Shown one piece after another: positions 50,323 to 59,274 of a stretch of DNA of 64,000 nt. The notes under the pieces were generated by a model. That model was not told the origin of the DNA. It worked only from the letters and a program-made list of their open reading frames with translations, and searched no databases. Position numbers and translations under genes: made by a program. Source of the DNA: Chryseobacterium vaccae (GTDB lineage Bacteria > Bacteroidota > Bacteroidia > Flavobacteriales > Weeksellaceae); contig NZ_VSWH01000001.1 of NCBI RefSeq assembly GCF_009602705.1, positions 4,141,001-4,205,000 of the forward strand, read 5' to 3'. How positions within the stretch are numbered: the first letter of the stretch is position 1; each line of letters begins with the position of its first letter.

Positions 50323-50921
50323 TCTTTAAATTCAAATGAAACATACTGCATCTCGGATAATTTATCTGAGATGCTTTCTTTTTGAGTCAGTTTTAAAGAA
50401 GCGGTGAGAATACAGTTTTCATTGGCATCGAAATTCAACACTTTAGCATCAAATTTTGAGAGTAGGGTAAAGATGGTATTCTGCTGGTTAAAGTTAAACT
50501 GAATTTCAATTTCGGTTTCCAGTTCTTTGGTGATGATATTGGCTTCTTCAAGGGTGATTTTCGCTGATTCTTTATAGGCTTTTACCAATCCTGAAACACC
50601 GAGTTTTGTTCCGCCGTAATACCGGATAACGACTACCAGGGTATTGGTGATTTCATGGGCCAGCAATTGATTGTAAATCGGGAGCCCTGCACTTCCTGAA
50701 GGTTCACCATCGTCATTAGCGCGGTAATTCTCGCCCTGAAGCCCCATTCTGAAAGCGTAACAATGGTGCGTTGCTTTGGGATGTTCTGTTCTGAGTTTTT
50801 CCAAAGCACTTTTTAATTCTTCTTCATTGTTGACAGGGTAGGCAAATCCGATGAACTTGCTTCCTTTTTCTTTTAATAAAGTATTTTCAATGGGGTTTTG
50901 TATCGTTTTGTATTCGAACAT
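50319..50921 (-). CDS. YigZ/IMPACT family protein
   Basis: A 200-residue cytosolic protein. FRANDDGEPSGSAGLPI (here YRANDDGEPSGSAGLPI) and VVVIRYYGGTKLGVSGLVKA are the UPF0029/IMPACT signature, and the C-terminal ~65 residues form the DUF1949 domain. Eukaryotic IMPACT modulates Gcn2; the bacterial role is unclear, perhaps linked to translation. Its stop overlaps the YugP-like stop by four bases. Confidence 0.9.
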   Translation of the reverse strand: MFEYKTIQNPIENTLLKEKGSKFIGFAYPVNNEEELKSALEKLRTEHPKATHHCYAFRMGLQGENYRANDDGEPSGSAGLPIYNQLLAHEITNTLVVVIRYYGGTKLGVSGLVKAYKESAKITLEEANIITKELETEIEIQFNFNQQNTIFTLLSKFDAKVLNFDANENCILTASLKLTQKESISDKLSEMQYVSFEFKD

Positions 50922-50970
50922 GCTTCAGAGTAGCTTTTGAAATGCAAATTTACAGCTAATATGCTACAAA

Positions 50971-50991
50971 AAAAAGAGCGTTGCCGCTCTT
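50971..50991 (-). terminator. terminator after the peptide genes
   Basis: AAGAGCG-GCAA-CGCTCTT on the minus strand, followed by eight T, 13 nt after the peptide stop at 51004. Confidence 0.88.
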
Positions 50992-51003
50992 ATATTATTA
51001 TTG

Positions 51004-51159
51004 TTAACACATTGTTGTTGCAGGAATGCAAGCTCCCTTGGGCTCACATCTGTGAAATCCCGGTCTGCAGGGACATACCGTCATCCATGGTTCGCAGGAT
51101 TGTATACCTCCCTGAATTGTTTTTAGTTCTCCTTTTGATAGTTTCCTTAGATTTTTCAT
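51004..51159 (-). CDS. double-glycine leader peptide 1, six Cys
   Basis: A 51-residue peptide too short for ordinary gene calling. The leader MKNLRKLSKGELKTIQGG ends in GG, the cleavage signal read by C39-type peptidase transporters. The 33-residue core contains six Cys (22, 29, 31, 38, 44, 51) and many Pro. It shares its leader plan with peptide 2, 33 nt upstream, and ends at a strong terminator. Similar genes in this genus are sometimes labelled bacteriocin-like. No transporter or modifying enzyme lies nearby, so export machinery must be elsewhere. Activity unknown. Confidence 0.8.
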   Translation of the reverse strand: MKNLRKLSKGELKTIQGGIQSCEPWMTVCPCRPGFHRCEPKGACIPATTMC

Positions 51160-51192
51160 GATTGTTATGGGTTTTAATGGTTGTTTTTTTTT

Positions 51193-51366
51193 CTAATCAC
51201 ACAGATCCATAGGGGTGTAGCATAGATAGCTGGTTGGTCCGCAGAAATCTGTAGGGCAGTGGTCTCTGCATTTTGTAGGCTGTCCGTTAGGTAAAGTACA
51301 GGTTACAAAAACTCCGCCTGTAATGGATCTCAGGTTACTTCTCGAAATTTTTTTCAGATTTTTCAT
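51193..51366 (-). CDS. double-glycine leader peptide 2, six Cys
   Basis: A 57-residue peptide. Leader MKNLKKISRSNLRSITGG, again ending in GG, then a 39-residue core with six Cys (23, 33, 37, 42, 49, 56), spacing unlike peptide 1. It is the first of the two-peptide unit. A short palindrome CTGAAA-CT-TTTCAG (51392-51405) lies in its leader region; a clear promoter is not seen. The pairing of two unlike cores on like leaders fits a two-peptide bacteriocin or a pair of secreted Cys-rich peptides. Confidence 0.8.
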   Translation of the reverse strand: MKNLKKISRSNLRSITGGVFVTCTLPNGQPTKCRDHCPTDFCGPTSYLCYTPMDLCD

Positions 51367-51462
51367 GATGTTGTATTTGGTTTTTCCTACTCTGAAACTT
51401 TTCAGATTCCGTTTTAATTAATATTAAATATAGGTAAAATAATTCAATTGGTTATGAAATAT

Positions 51463-52500
51463 CTAAACAATGTTGTTTTTGTTTGTGTAAAATGAAATGG
51501 TGTTATCTCTGAAATTCTCGGTTTTTTCGGGAATATGATTAAAATCCGGTGCTTTGGTTCCGCTTTCTAGTTTCAGGTTTTCATTTTTAATAATGATTGT
51601 TTCATCCCAGATTCCGGCATCAATAAATTGTTGCAGCGTAAATCTTCCTCCTTCAATAATAACAGACTGGATCTGTTCTTTGTATAATGCAGCCATCAGA
51701 TCAGACTGAAAATTGCCTTTCCCAATTCTGATGAACCGGATATTGCCCTCTGTTCCTTCTTTTTCAGTGTTAAAAACAAGAGTTGGGGCTTCATCATTGT
51801 AAATCTTGAAATCCCGGGGAACTTTCAGATCGAAATCAATCAGAATTCTCACCGGATTTATTCCTTCAACGTGTCTTACCGTAAGGCCTGGATCGTCTGT
51901 TAAAGCAGTTTGTGTCCCGACTAAGATAGCATGTTCATCGGCTCTTAACTGATGAACAAACTGGCTGGCCAGTGTATTGGAAACGGCTGTAGGTTTAAAA
52001 TCTTTATCCAGGAACCCGTCTCCGGACTGTGCCCATTTTAAAATAATGTAGGGTCTCTGCTTTTCGTGGTAGGTGAAGAATCTTTTATTTAACTGAATAC
52101 ATTCTTTTTCCAGAACTCCTGAAACAGCTTCGATACCGGCATCCTGAATGATCTTTTTCCCTTTTCCGTTTACTTTATCATGGGAATCCATGGCACCGAT
52201 TACTACTTTTTTGAAGCCGAGTTCTTTAATTTTAAGGGCGCACGGTGGTGTTTTTCCATAGTGGGCACACGGTTCCAGCGATACATAGATGGTAGATTCA
52301 GGAATAAGGTTTTTATCTTTAACGGAATTGATGGCATTGATCTCGGCATGGTTTTCTCCTGCTTTGTGGTGATACCCTTCTCCGATGATTTTTCCGTTGT
52401 GAACAATCACACTGCCAACAAGAGGATTAGGGTAGGTGCTGCCCAAGGCTTTATGAGCCAGTTCAATACATCTTTTAATATAGAATTCGTCGTTGTTCAT
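51463..52500 (-). CDS. ribD: bifunctional riboflavin deaminase/reductase RibD
   Basis: A 345-residue enzyme for the second and third steps of riboflavin synthesis. Residues 1-145 are the deaminase with zinc motifs HAEINAI and SLEPCAHYGKTPPC; the rest is the reductase (ILKWAQSGDGFL, VGTQTALTDDPGLTVR, SVIIEGGRFTLQQF). The frame opens nine codons earlier at 52527, but MNNDEFYIKRCIELA at 52500 fits the family start better. Confidence 0.93.
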   Translation of the reverse strand: MNNDEFYIKRCIELAHKALGSTYPNPLVGSVIVHNGKIIGEGYHHKAGENHAEINAINSVKDKNLIPESTIYVSLEPCAHYGKTPPCALKIKELGFKKVVIGAMDSHDKVNGKGKKIIQDAGIEAVSGVLEKECIQLNKRFFTYHEKQRPYIILKWAQSGDGFLDKDFKPTAVSNTLASQFVHQLRADEHAILVGTQTALTDDPGLTVRHVEGINPVRILIDFDLKVPRDFKIYNDEAPTLVFNTEKEGTEGNIRFIRIGKGNFQSDLMAALYKEQIQSVIIEGGRFTLQQFIDAGIWDETIIIKNENLKLESGTKAPDFNHIPEKTENFRDNTISFYTNKNNIV

Positions 52501-52563
52501 AGTGAAAAAAGAAAAAAGCGAAGACAAATTTCTTTGCTCCGCCTGTTTATGTTTTTTAATGTG

Positions 52564-54369
52564 TTACTCTCCAGCGATGATGTTGTGAAGGTTCTGTTTT
52601 AATGTTTCCAGATGGGCCTTTTTCTCGTCAATCGTATTGTAAGTGTCTCTTAGGAGAGGATTCTCTCTGGACGGTTTGTTGAAGAATGCTAAATTGTTTT
52701 CCAGTTTCACAATTTCGGCTTCAAGGTCGGAGATCTGGCTCTTCATTTTTCTTGCCTTGTCGGTAAGCTGAGTTTCTGTTAAGCCTTCTTCTTTCAGTTC
52801 AAGTTCATTGATCTTGTTCAGTTTCAGCTTCTCTCTCAACGTTTTGTTGAATTCAGAGTTGATGGCGATTTTATCTCTCGGCACTTTTCCGATATTGTTC
52901 CATGCTGTTTTAATGGCTTCAATTCTTTCAATGCTGCCATCTTCGTTGGAAACTGTTTTCAGCTCATCAAGCAGTTCTTTTTTGTGCTTGTAGTTTTCTT
53001 TCCAGTTGTCGTTGGAAGCGTTGTTCTTTTCTCTGTAATTATTGAAGAACGTGTTGCAGGCATCACGGAACTCATCCCAGATTTTGTTGGTCATACTTTT
53101 TGGAACATGACCTACTTTTTTCCAGTCTTCCTGAAGTTTTTTGAATAACGGAACGGCAATATCCCATTCTTCGTTGTTCATGTTGTCTTTAGCTGTCTGG
53201 ATCAGTTTTAGCTTTTCTTCCAGGTTGGCCTGCTGAGATCCTTTCAAAGACTTATAATAGTTGTTCTTTGTTGTGTTGAATCCTCTTAATATGGTTTTGA
53301 AGTCATTCCAGTTCTGATTGGACAGTTTTCTTGGAACACTTCCTGTTTTTAAGAATTCAGAACGAAGATCTTCCACTCTTTTAATGGAGCTTTGCCAGTA
53401 GTTGTGGTTAGGTGTTTCTGATGGTTCAGAAAGTTTTTTAATCTCTGCAATAATCTGGTTTTTCTTTTCCAGATTAGCGTTCTGTTCTGTTTCAATAGCA
53501 GCAGAAAGCTCAGATTTTCTTTCATGGATCTTGTTAGAGATCTCTTTGAACTCTTCCCATGTTTTTTCACGGAATTCTTCTGCCACAGGCTCTGCCTCTT
53601 CTTTCCATAATTTATGAAGATATTGAAGCTCGTTCAGGGCTTTTTGAATGACAGGTTCATTTTCAAGTTCTTTGGCACGTGCAATGATATGCTGTCTTTT
53701 CTCCAGATTGTGGCTGAATTCCTGCTCCAGGAACTCTTTGTTCAGATCCAGCATCTGATAAAACTGGTTCAGATGGTGAAAATAGTTGTTGTTAAGGATC
53801 TTGAATTCCGATTTGGCAACCTGTCCTGCTTTTGACCAGTCTTCTTTAATCTCACGGATGGATTTGAAAAGATTGGTTCCTGCTTCAGAATTGGTATAAA
53901 GATTTTTAAGTCTTTCAATAATACTCTGGCGGTAGTCCAGATTTTTCTTTTGCTCTTCTTCCTGCGATTTCTGATAAGAATCGTGTTTTTCTCTGAAGAT
54001 ATTAACCAAAGCAGAGAATCTGGCTTGTAAAGGATGCTCATAACTGAAGTTTTCAGGAGCATTTCCTGCCTCTACATATTCATGTTTTTTGTCTTCCACT
54101 TCATCATGGATGTGATGACTTGCTTTATCTTTTAACAGGTTGAATCTTTTGAAGTTTTCTCCGGCATTGTCCGTATTGATAATCTTTTCCATTTCTTTCA
54201 AAGCATCGGAAAAAGTTATATCTGCATCAGCATGCTCTTCCTCATGATGTTCTGTGTCGTCATCATGGTGCTCATTCTGAGGTACGGTGTTTCCTGACGT
54301 TTCTTCCTGAGATACTTCCTGGGAATTTTTGTTTTCTTCGTTTTCAGAAAGATTGTTTTCTGTAGTCAT
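52564..54369 (-). CDS. DUF349 repeat coiled-coil protein
   Basis: A 601-residue, highly charged helical protein. The first ~60 residues are acidic and His-rich (EHHDDDTEHHEEEHAD). The rest repeats a ~75-residue DUF349 helical unit (for example IKEDWSKAGQVAKSEF, LQEDWKKVGHVPKSM, IKTAWNNIGKVPRDKI), about six copies, ending in a coiled coil. Family function is unknown. It has no signal peptide. It lies between aroE and ribD on the same strand with gaps of 74 and 63 nt. Confidence 0.88.
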   Translation of the reverse strand: MTTENNLSENEENKNSQEVSQEETSGNTVPQNEHHDDDTEHHEEEHADADITFSDALKEMEKIINTDNAGENFKRFNLLKDKASHHIHDEVEDKKHEYVEAGNAPENFSYEHPLQARFSALVNIFREKHDSYQKSQEEEQKKNLDYRQSIIERLKNLYTNSEAGTNLFKSIREIKEDWSKAGQVAKSEFKILNNNYFHHLNQFYQMLDLNKEFLEQEFSHNLEKRQHIIARAKELENEPVIQKALNELQYLHKLWKEEAEPVAEEFREKTWEEFKEISNKIHERKSELSAAIETEQNANLEKKNQIIAEIKKLSEPSETPNHNYWQSSIKRVEDLRSEFLKTGSVPRKLSNQNWNDFKTILRGFNTTKNNYYKSLKGSQQANLEEKLKLIQTAKDNMNNEEWDIAVPLFKKLQEDWKKVGHVPKSMTNKIWDEFRDACNTFFNNYREKNNASNDNWKENYKHKKELLDELKTVSNEDGSIERIEAIKTAWNNIGKVPRDKIAINSEFNKTLREKLKLNKINELELKEEGLTETQLTDKARKMKSQISDLEAEIVKLENNLAFFNKPSRENPLLRDTYNTIDEKKAHLETLKQNLHNIIAGE

Positions 54370-54443
54370 AGCAAATCTTTTATGTGAGTGGCGTTAATAT
54401 CCTTTCTATATAGCCTCAAAGCCAATTTGAGTACTAATTTAGT

Positions 54444-55181
54444 TTATTTTTTTTGAAAATTCCAAATTTCCCAGGCTTTTTCTGCTTGCTGTTCAAGCAT
54501 GTAGTAGCCGTTCACTGTTTTTGCTCCTTTTTCGGATGCTTTTATAATGAATTGGGTGTAATTGGGATTATAAATAAGGTCTATGATAAGATGTTCCGCT
54601 GAAAGTCCGTCAAAAGGAAATTCCAGACAGTCTTCAACATTGGGAAAAGTTCCTACCGGTGTACATTGAACGATAATTTTATGTTCCTGTACGGTTTCTT
54701 TGCTTAGCGTATCAAACGTAATTTCAGATTTTCTGGAGATGGTTATGGAGGGGATTCCCAGTTTGTCCAGAACATACTTCACCGCTTTTGCTGCCCCGCC
54801 GTCTCCTAAGATCAGGGCTTTGTCGTGATGGGTCTTTTTATGCAGAAGCAGGGTTTTTTCGAATCCGAAAGCATCGGTATTGTAACCCGTCTTTTTTCCG
54901 TCGCGGATCAGTACGCAGTTAACTGCCCCTATTTTTTCGGCTTCATCACTCAGTTCATCCAGATAATTGATGATTTTTTCTTTGTAAGGAATGGTAACAT
55001 TAAAGCCTAAGAGTTCCGGGTTGTTGAAGAGTTGTTCAGCTTCATGAATATCATTAAGGTCAAAAATATCGTAAGAATAGTCTTGAAGCATCAGCTTTTG
55101 AAACTTATTTTCAAAGAATTTTTTGGAAAAGGAATAGGAAATATTCTTTCCTATAAGTCCTAATTTTTTATTGGAATCCAT
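54444..55181 (-). CDS. aroE: shikimate dehydrogenase
   Basis: A 245-residue enzyme that reduces 3-dehydroshikimate with NADPH in the aromatic amino acid pathway. LIGKNISYSFSKKFFE is the substrate-binding start, GFNVTIPYKEKI holds the catalytic Lys, NTDAFGF and LGDGGAAKAVKYVL are the Asp and nucleotide loop, and NGYYMLEQQAEKAWEIW the end. The Rossmann loop reads GDGGAA rather than the common GAGGAA. Slightly short for the family (usually ~270). Confidence 0.93.
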   Translation of the reverse strand: MDSNKKLGLIGKNISYSFSKKFFENKFQKLMLQDYSYDIFDLNDIHEAEQLFNNPELLGFNVTIPYKEKIINYLDELSDEAEKIGAVNCVLIRDGKKTGYNTDAFGFEKTLLLHKKTHHDKALILGDGGAAKAVKYVLDKLGIPSITISRKSEITFDTLSKETVQEHKIIVQCTPVGTFPNVEDCLEFPFDGLSAEHLIIDLIYNPNYTQFIIKASEKGAKTVNGYYMLEQQAEKAWEIWNFQKK

Positions 55182-55197
55182 GAATCAAAAATAAAAA

Positions 55198-55220
55198 AAA
55201 GACCGAATAAATCGGTCTTT
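55198..55220 (-). terminator. terminator between aroE and the endonuclease gene
   Basis: AAAGACCGA/TCGGTCTTT stem with a 5-nt loop; the minus strand has a T tract, so it would close transcripts entering from aroE's upstream side or, on the plus strand, reads weakly. Its position just upstream of the endonuclease stop fits the end of that gene read in the opposite sense; the exact client is unclear. Confidence 0.55.
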
Positions 55221-55241
55221 GTTGTAAAATATTTTTCAAGT

Positions 55242-57023
55242 TTAATCTACTATGAATTTTGTAGAGAAACTATCCGTTTTCAGAATGTAATTTCCTTTAA
55301 CAAGTCCTTTAAGGTTAATCTTATTAGAGTTTTTGAAAGGATTAGCGATCACTTCAATAAGCTTTCCTGAAAGATCATAGATTTCAGCTTTTGAAATTTT
55401 GCTCAGGTTTTCACCTTTTACAAACAGTTCATTGTTTTTTACCGGATTAGGGTAGATGGTGAACTCAGTTTTATCTTTTTTAATTTCGGAAGTACCTAAT
55501 GCACCGAAGCATGTCCAGCTTAAGTCATCCATGGTAACTCTGTTGGAGCTAGGGTTGGTTAACTTGATGACAACATCTCCGTCAACATTAATGTTAAGAA
55601 CTGTTGTTGTTGCAGTCTGGTTATATGGAATAGTACCTACTACAACATCATTAACCAATACGTTTACAGTGTTGTTTGAACCACTGAATCTTCTTTGGGT
55701 AGTCAGTGTTAACGTCTGAATACCTCCGGATATGGTTGTACTGGTCAACGTTCCGTTTCTGATAGTGATGGCTCTGGTTGTATTGATTTTCTCGTCTATT
55801 TTGGTATCTGTTGCAGTCCAGGTGATATTATTATTGGTCCAGGTTCTGATGTCATAACCATTATCTGTTCCTACAATACTATTGAAGTTTTCTGTACCAC
55901 AGCTTGTATTTCCTCCGGACTGTCCGGCTAAAGTTGTTTCACTTGCAATGTTACTTTGAGGGGAAGAGTTTCCTGCTGCATCTCTTGCAATAACATAGAA
56001 GTTGTACAGTGTGGAAGGTGTTAATCCCGGAACAGTTGTAGAGGTTCCGGATACCGTGGTTTTTAATGTTCCGTTAGCATAGACATCATAACCTATTACT
56101 CCGATATTATCTGTAGAAGCAGTCCAGCTTAAAGAAATCGTGTTAGAAGTAGGGTTTTGTGCTGTAAGGTTGGTTGCAGCGGTCGGTGCTTGATTATCAG
56201 GAACCGGACTTCCCCAGATCATTTCAACATAAGCAGGATTGTCAATAAAAGGATTCCTGTTTCCCTGATAAGTATATGAAGCATTGTTTCTTCCTCTTTC
56301 AGCATCTGAAACCGGATCCATAGCATGCCATGCCATAAGCTGGCTCAGTTCCCACGGCTGTAGTCCCGGAAATGCAGATCCGCCCAGCATATTTCCTGAA
56401 CTGAAAGAAGGAAGTTCTGCTTCGTATCTTGTTACAAAATAAAAAATCATTCGGGCAACGTCTCCTTTGAATTCATCAATCGGCTCAAATACTGTTCCTG
56501 AATATCCCGGAGATACAGAGTTACCTAACTTAGATCCATTCATAGAAGTGAAACTTGCAGTTGTTCCTACTTTCCCGAAAGGAAAATTGGATCTCATCCC
56601 GTTTACTTTTCCATCGGTAGCGCGGATAAAATGAACGTCCGCAACCATAGGACTCTGTTCACTAAAAAGACTTTGCGGTACAATGTGTTCTCTGTTATAG
56701 CAATGGCTTTCAGCGCTGTAGTTTCCACACTGATTCGTTCCTAAGGTATATGAGTATGGATCCGGGCCGGAAGGGTTTTCAGAGTAAATATCTAGAATTT
56801 TCCCATCATTATCATAATAATAATCCCGGTCTGTAGTTGCGTAAGCTGTCCATAAACCGTTGTAACCTTTGTCCTGATGACCATTCTTGATGATGGTTTT
56901 TAAGGCTGTCTTAAGGGGAGCTCCTGTTAGGCCTGCAGCATTATTATAATAACCGGCAGGTGCCTGTGCTGCAGCATTGATAAACAAAATGCCCAGCATT
57001 AAAAAGGATAGAATTCGTTTCAT
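55242..57023 (-). CDS. secreted endonuclease I with FN3 domain and type IX secretion tail
   Basis: A 593-residue exported protein with signal peptide (LGILFINAAAQ). Residues ~25-270 are endonuclease I; SHCYNREHIVPQSLF is the catalytic His-Asn region and DVHFIRATDGKVNGMRSN follows. Residues ~275-365 form one fibronectin type III domain (AATNLTAQNPTSNTISLSWT). A ~130-residue beta domain precedes the C-terminal ~75 residues (FTIYPNPVKNNELFVKGE, then GNYILKTDSFSTKFIVD), a type A sorting domain for the type IX system. It is likely an extracellular DNase for nutrient or biofilm DNA. Confidence 0.92.
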   Translation of the reverse strand: MKRILSFLMLGILFINAAAQAPAGYYNNAAGLTGAPLKTALKTIIKNGHQDKGYNGLWTAYATTDRDYYYDNDGKILDIYSENPSGPDPYSYTLGTNQCGNYSAESHCYNREHIVPQSLFSEQSPMVADVHFIRATDGKVNGMRSNFPFGKVGTTASFTSMNGSKLGNSVSPGYSGTVFEPIDEFKGDVARMIFYFVTRYEAELPSFSSGNMLGGSAFPGLQPWELSQLMAWHAMDPVSDAERGRNNASYTYQGNRNPFIDNPAYVEMIWGSPVPDNQAPTAATNLTAQNPTSNTISLSWTASTDNIGVIGYDVYANGTLKTTVSGTSTTVPGLTPSTLYNFYVIARDAAGNSSPQSNIASETTLAGQSGGNTSCGTENFNSIVGTDNGYDIRTWTNNNITWTATDTKIDEKINTTRAITIRNGTLTSTTISGGIQTLTLTTQRRFSGSNNTVNVLVNDVVVGTIPYNQTATTTVLNINVDGDVVIKLTNPSSNRVTMDDLSWTCFGALGTSEIKKDKTEFTIYPNPVKNNELFVKGENLSKISKAEIYDLSGKLIEVIANPFKNSNKINLKGLVKGNYILKTDSFSTKFIVD

Positions 57024-57074
57024 TTCTAAAAAATTAAGGGGCGTAAAGGTACAAAAAAATGAAAACGAAACGTG

Positions 57075-58280
57075 TTAATTTTTAGTAATATACTCTTTGC
57101 TTATTTTTGAAAAGAACCAAGAAATAGCAATCCCGAACAGGGAAGCGGTAAGGGCTACAATGAAATAATTTTTCCCGACAATTTTTACAGGGAACGGGAG
57201 GATAGAGTTGGCTCTGAAAAACTCTGTATAGAGTTGGAAATAACAAAGGATGGTTCCCAGAAGCAATCCGGAAATAACACCTGAAATTACAATAAGAATC
57301 CCTGTATAAAAATAAGTCATTCTCAGATGGCTCAATGGGAATCCTAATGAAATAAGGGATTTGGCCTGTTCTTTTTTATCCAGCTGAAGGATAATAATGG
57401 CTCCGGCCAGGTTGAAAGTCGTAATGAAGATAACAAGCGCAAAGATCAGGTAAATGAACATTTTTTCTGTGTTGATCATCTTCCAGAAAGCTGCATTTTC
57501 TTCTTCCTTGGTTTTTATTTCAAAGTTTTTTCCAAGGATATTGAGAAGGTTTTGCTTAACTGCATCGGCGCTGTCCGGATTTTTTAATTTGATAACAATC
57601 TCGTACGCGGATTTTTTTTGAAGATTAAGCAGTTCTTCGGTGAGCTCAATAGGAGCAATGATATAGCTGTCGAGTTGTTCTTTTCCCGGAAAAAGTCCGG
57701 TAACAAGAATATCTCTTTTGTTGTAAATATCTTCTTCTTTGTTAATGATCCCGGTTCCTGGTTTCGGCATAAATACTGTAGCATAATTGTCGGAAGAATC
57801 TACAGGAATAGAAAGTCTGTTATCCAGATTGGTTTCCATGAACACTTCATTGGAGTATTTAAAACTCGGATAAGTTCCGTAGATGACTTCTTTATCAATC
57901 GGATTAACTTTAGTATAGGCTGAATCTACTCCTCTCAGATAGGCAATATCGCCTTTCCCGCGAAAGCTGATGTATATTTTCTCTTCAATGATACGGGAAA
58001 AACTGCTGATCGCTTTGTTGTTCTTTAAGGTAGTATTTACCTTATCCAGATCTTTTATTGTCTTTCCTGAAACGCTTTTAAGGGTAAGATCCGCATGAAG
58101 ATTGGAGATCAGATCTTTATTGAGGTCTTCAAGTCCTGAAAAAACGGAGATAATAACGAACATTGCAGTCACAGCAACCATCATGGCACCTACCGAAAGC
58201 CACGTAATGAACGTAACGGCAGTACTGCCTTTTTTAGCCAAAAGGTATCTGGATGCTATGTAAAATGCAATATTCTTCAA
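57075..58280 (-). CDS. LolC/LolE-type ABC transporter permease
   Basis: A 401-residue inner-membrane protein with four helices: one at residues ~20-45, then a large periplasmic MacB/FtsX domain, then three near ~270-295, ~320-345 and ~370-393. The start IASRYLLAKKGSTAVTFITW is typical of lipoprotein-releasing LolC/LolE permeases. The ATPase is not in the window. It lies 5 nt after rbfA, so both are on one transcript. Lipoprotein release is the likely role; many lipoproteins in this window would depend on it. Confidence 0.88.
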   Translation of the reverse strand: MKNIAFYIASRYLLAKKGSTAVTFITWLSVGAMMVAVTAMFVIISVFSGLEDLNKDLISNLHADLTLKSVSGKTIKDLDKVNTTLKNNKAISSFSRIIEEKIYISFRGKGDIAYLRGVDSAYTKVNPIDKEVIYGTYPSFKYSNEVFMETNLDNRLSIPVDSSDNYATVFMPKPGTGIINKEEDIYNKRDILVTGLFPGKEQLDSYIIAPIELTEELLNLQKKSAYEIVIKLKNPDSADAVKQNLLNILGKNFEIKTKEEENAAFWKMINTEKMFIYLIFALVIFITTFNLAGAIIILQLDKKEQAKSLISLGFPLSHLRMTYFYTGILIVISGVISGLLLGTILCYFQLYTEFFRANSILPFPVKIVGKNYFIVALTASLFGIAISWFFSKISKEYITKN

Positions 58281-58285
58281 AATTC

Positions 58286-58645
58286 TTATAAAACAGGATT
58301 GTCGCCTTCGCCTCTTAATTCTCTTTCAAGTCTTTCAACGTCGTCAAGAGCGGTGTCTAGGTAAAAGTTAAGCTGTGGAATGATACGTACCTGTTTAGCC
58401 ATTTTCTGGCCGATAAAATTTCTGTACTGAGGTTTGTTTTCTTCAATTTCCTTCATAACTGCAGCACGAAATTCCTGCGGGAAAATGCTTAAATAAATTT
58501 TAGCAATACCCAGATCTGCCGTTACTTTTACATCTGAAACGGATACTAAAATACTCTGCTTGCTTTCTGAAGCCTGTTTGCGGAAAAGCTCCGCGAAGTC
58601 TTCCTGAATGATCTGTGCTACTTTTCTTTGTCTATTACTTTCCAT
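58286..58645 (-). CDS. rbfA: 30S ribosome-binding factor RbfA
   Basis: A 119-residue KH-fold protein for 30S maturation. RKVAQIIQEDFAELF at the start, VSVSDVKVTADLGIAKIYLS in the middle, and VRIIPQLNFYLDTALDD near the end are diagnostic. It heads a two-gene unit with the LolC/E-like permease, a pairing seen in Bacteroidota to my knowledge. Confidence 0.93.
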   Translation of the reverse strand: MESNRQRKVAQIIQEDFAELFRKQASESKQSILVSVSDVKVTADLGIAKIYLSIFPQEFRAAVMKEIEENKPQYRNFIGQKMAKQVRIIPQLNFYLDTALDDVERLERELRGEGDNPVL

Positions 58646-58653
58646 AAGTTGTG

Positions 58654-58661
58654 CAAATTTA
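58654..58661 (-). promoter_or_regulatory. -7 box TAaaTTTG for rbfA
   Basis: The minus strand reads TAAATTTG ending 9 nt before the rbfA ATG, giving a very short leader. Confidence 0.5.
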
Positions 58662-58737
58662 GTACTTTTGTTTGAATTGATACCTGAAATTTAGCTCCGG
58701 TATCAAATTTACGATTTAATTATATTTATTAGTATTT

Positions 58738-59136
58738 ATGAAGCTAGAACATATTGGTATTGCCGTAAAATCTTTAGGCGTTTCTGACGATCTTTTTGCC
58801 AGGCTTTTAGGAAAAGAACCCTATAAACAGGAAACTGTGGAAAGGGAAGGAGTGGTTACTTCCTTCTATGAAACCGGAGAGAGTAAAATAGAACTTCTGG
58901 AAGCCAGCAACCCGGAAAGCCCGATCTCTAAATTTATCGATAAAAAAGGCGAAGGAATCCATCACCTAGCTTTTGGCGTAGAAAATATCCTTGCAGAGGT
59001 TGAAAGACTAAAAAAAGAAGGATTTCAGTTTATCTCAGAAGAACCGAAAGAAGGTGCTGATAATAAATTAGTTGTCTTCCTTCATCCTAAATCTACCAAT
59101 GGAGTGCTGGTAGAATTGTGTCAAGAAAAGCAATAA
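58738..59136 (+). CDS. mce: methylmalonyl-CoA epimerase
   Basis: A 132-residue glyoxalase-fold enzyme that swaps the epimers of methylmalonyl-CoA on the propionate-succinyl-CoA route. MKLEHIGIAVKSLGVSDDLF holds the first metal His, GEGIHHLAFGVENI the second, and NGVLVELCQ the final Glu. The length is canonical. It stands between rbfA (divergent) and a tRNA gene. Confidence 0.93.
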   Translation: MKLEHIGIAVKSLGVSDDLFARLLGKEPYKQETVEREGVVTSFYETGESKIELLEASNPESPISKFIDKKGEGIHHLAFGVENILAEVERLKKEGFQFISEEPKEGADNKLVVFLHPKSTNGVLVELCQEKQ

Positions 59137-59141
59137 AAAAT

Positions 59142-59171
59142 TTTGTAGTGAAATAAATTTTGCTATTTTTG
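59142..59171 (+). promoter_or_regulatory. tRNA promoter TTTG-N18-TAttTTTG
   Basis: TTTG (59142-59145), 18 nt, then TATTTTTG (59164-59171): the best match to the Bacteroidota promoter in the window, 27 nt before the tRNA. Confidence 0.8.
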
Positions 59172-59198
59172 CAGTCACAAAATTTAACCAAATTTTGA

Positions 59199-59272
59199 GG
59201 TCCTATAGCTCAGTTGGTTAGAGCACCTGACTCATAATCAGGTGGTCCCTGGTTCGAGCCCAGGTGGGACCA
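59199..59272 (+). tRNA. tRNA with CAT anticodon (Met, or Ile2 read after lysidine modification)
   Basis: A complete cloverleaf: acceptor GGTCCTA/TGGGACC, D stem GCTC/GAGC, anticodon stem CCTGA/TCAGG with loop CTCATAA, T stem CCTGG/CCAGG with TTCGAGC loop, discriminator A. CCA is not encoded. The acceptor has C4-G69 and C5-G68, the pairs that TilS uses to recognise tRNA-Ile2 in E. coli; elongator Met there has U4-A69 and A5-U68. Initiator Met is excluded because 1-72 is paired. Confidence 0.93.
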
Positions 59273-59274
59273 CG

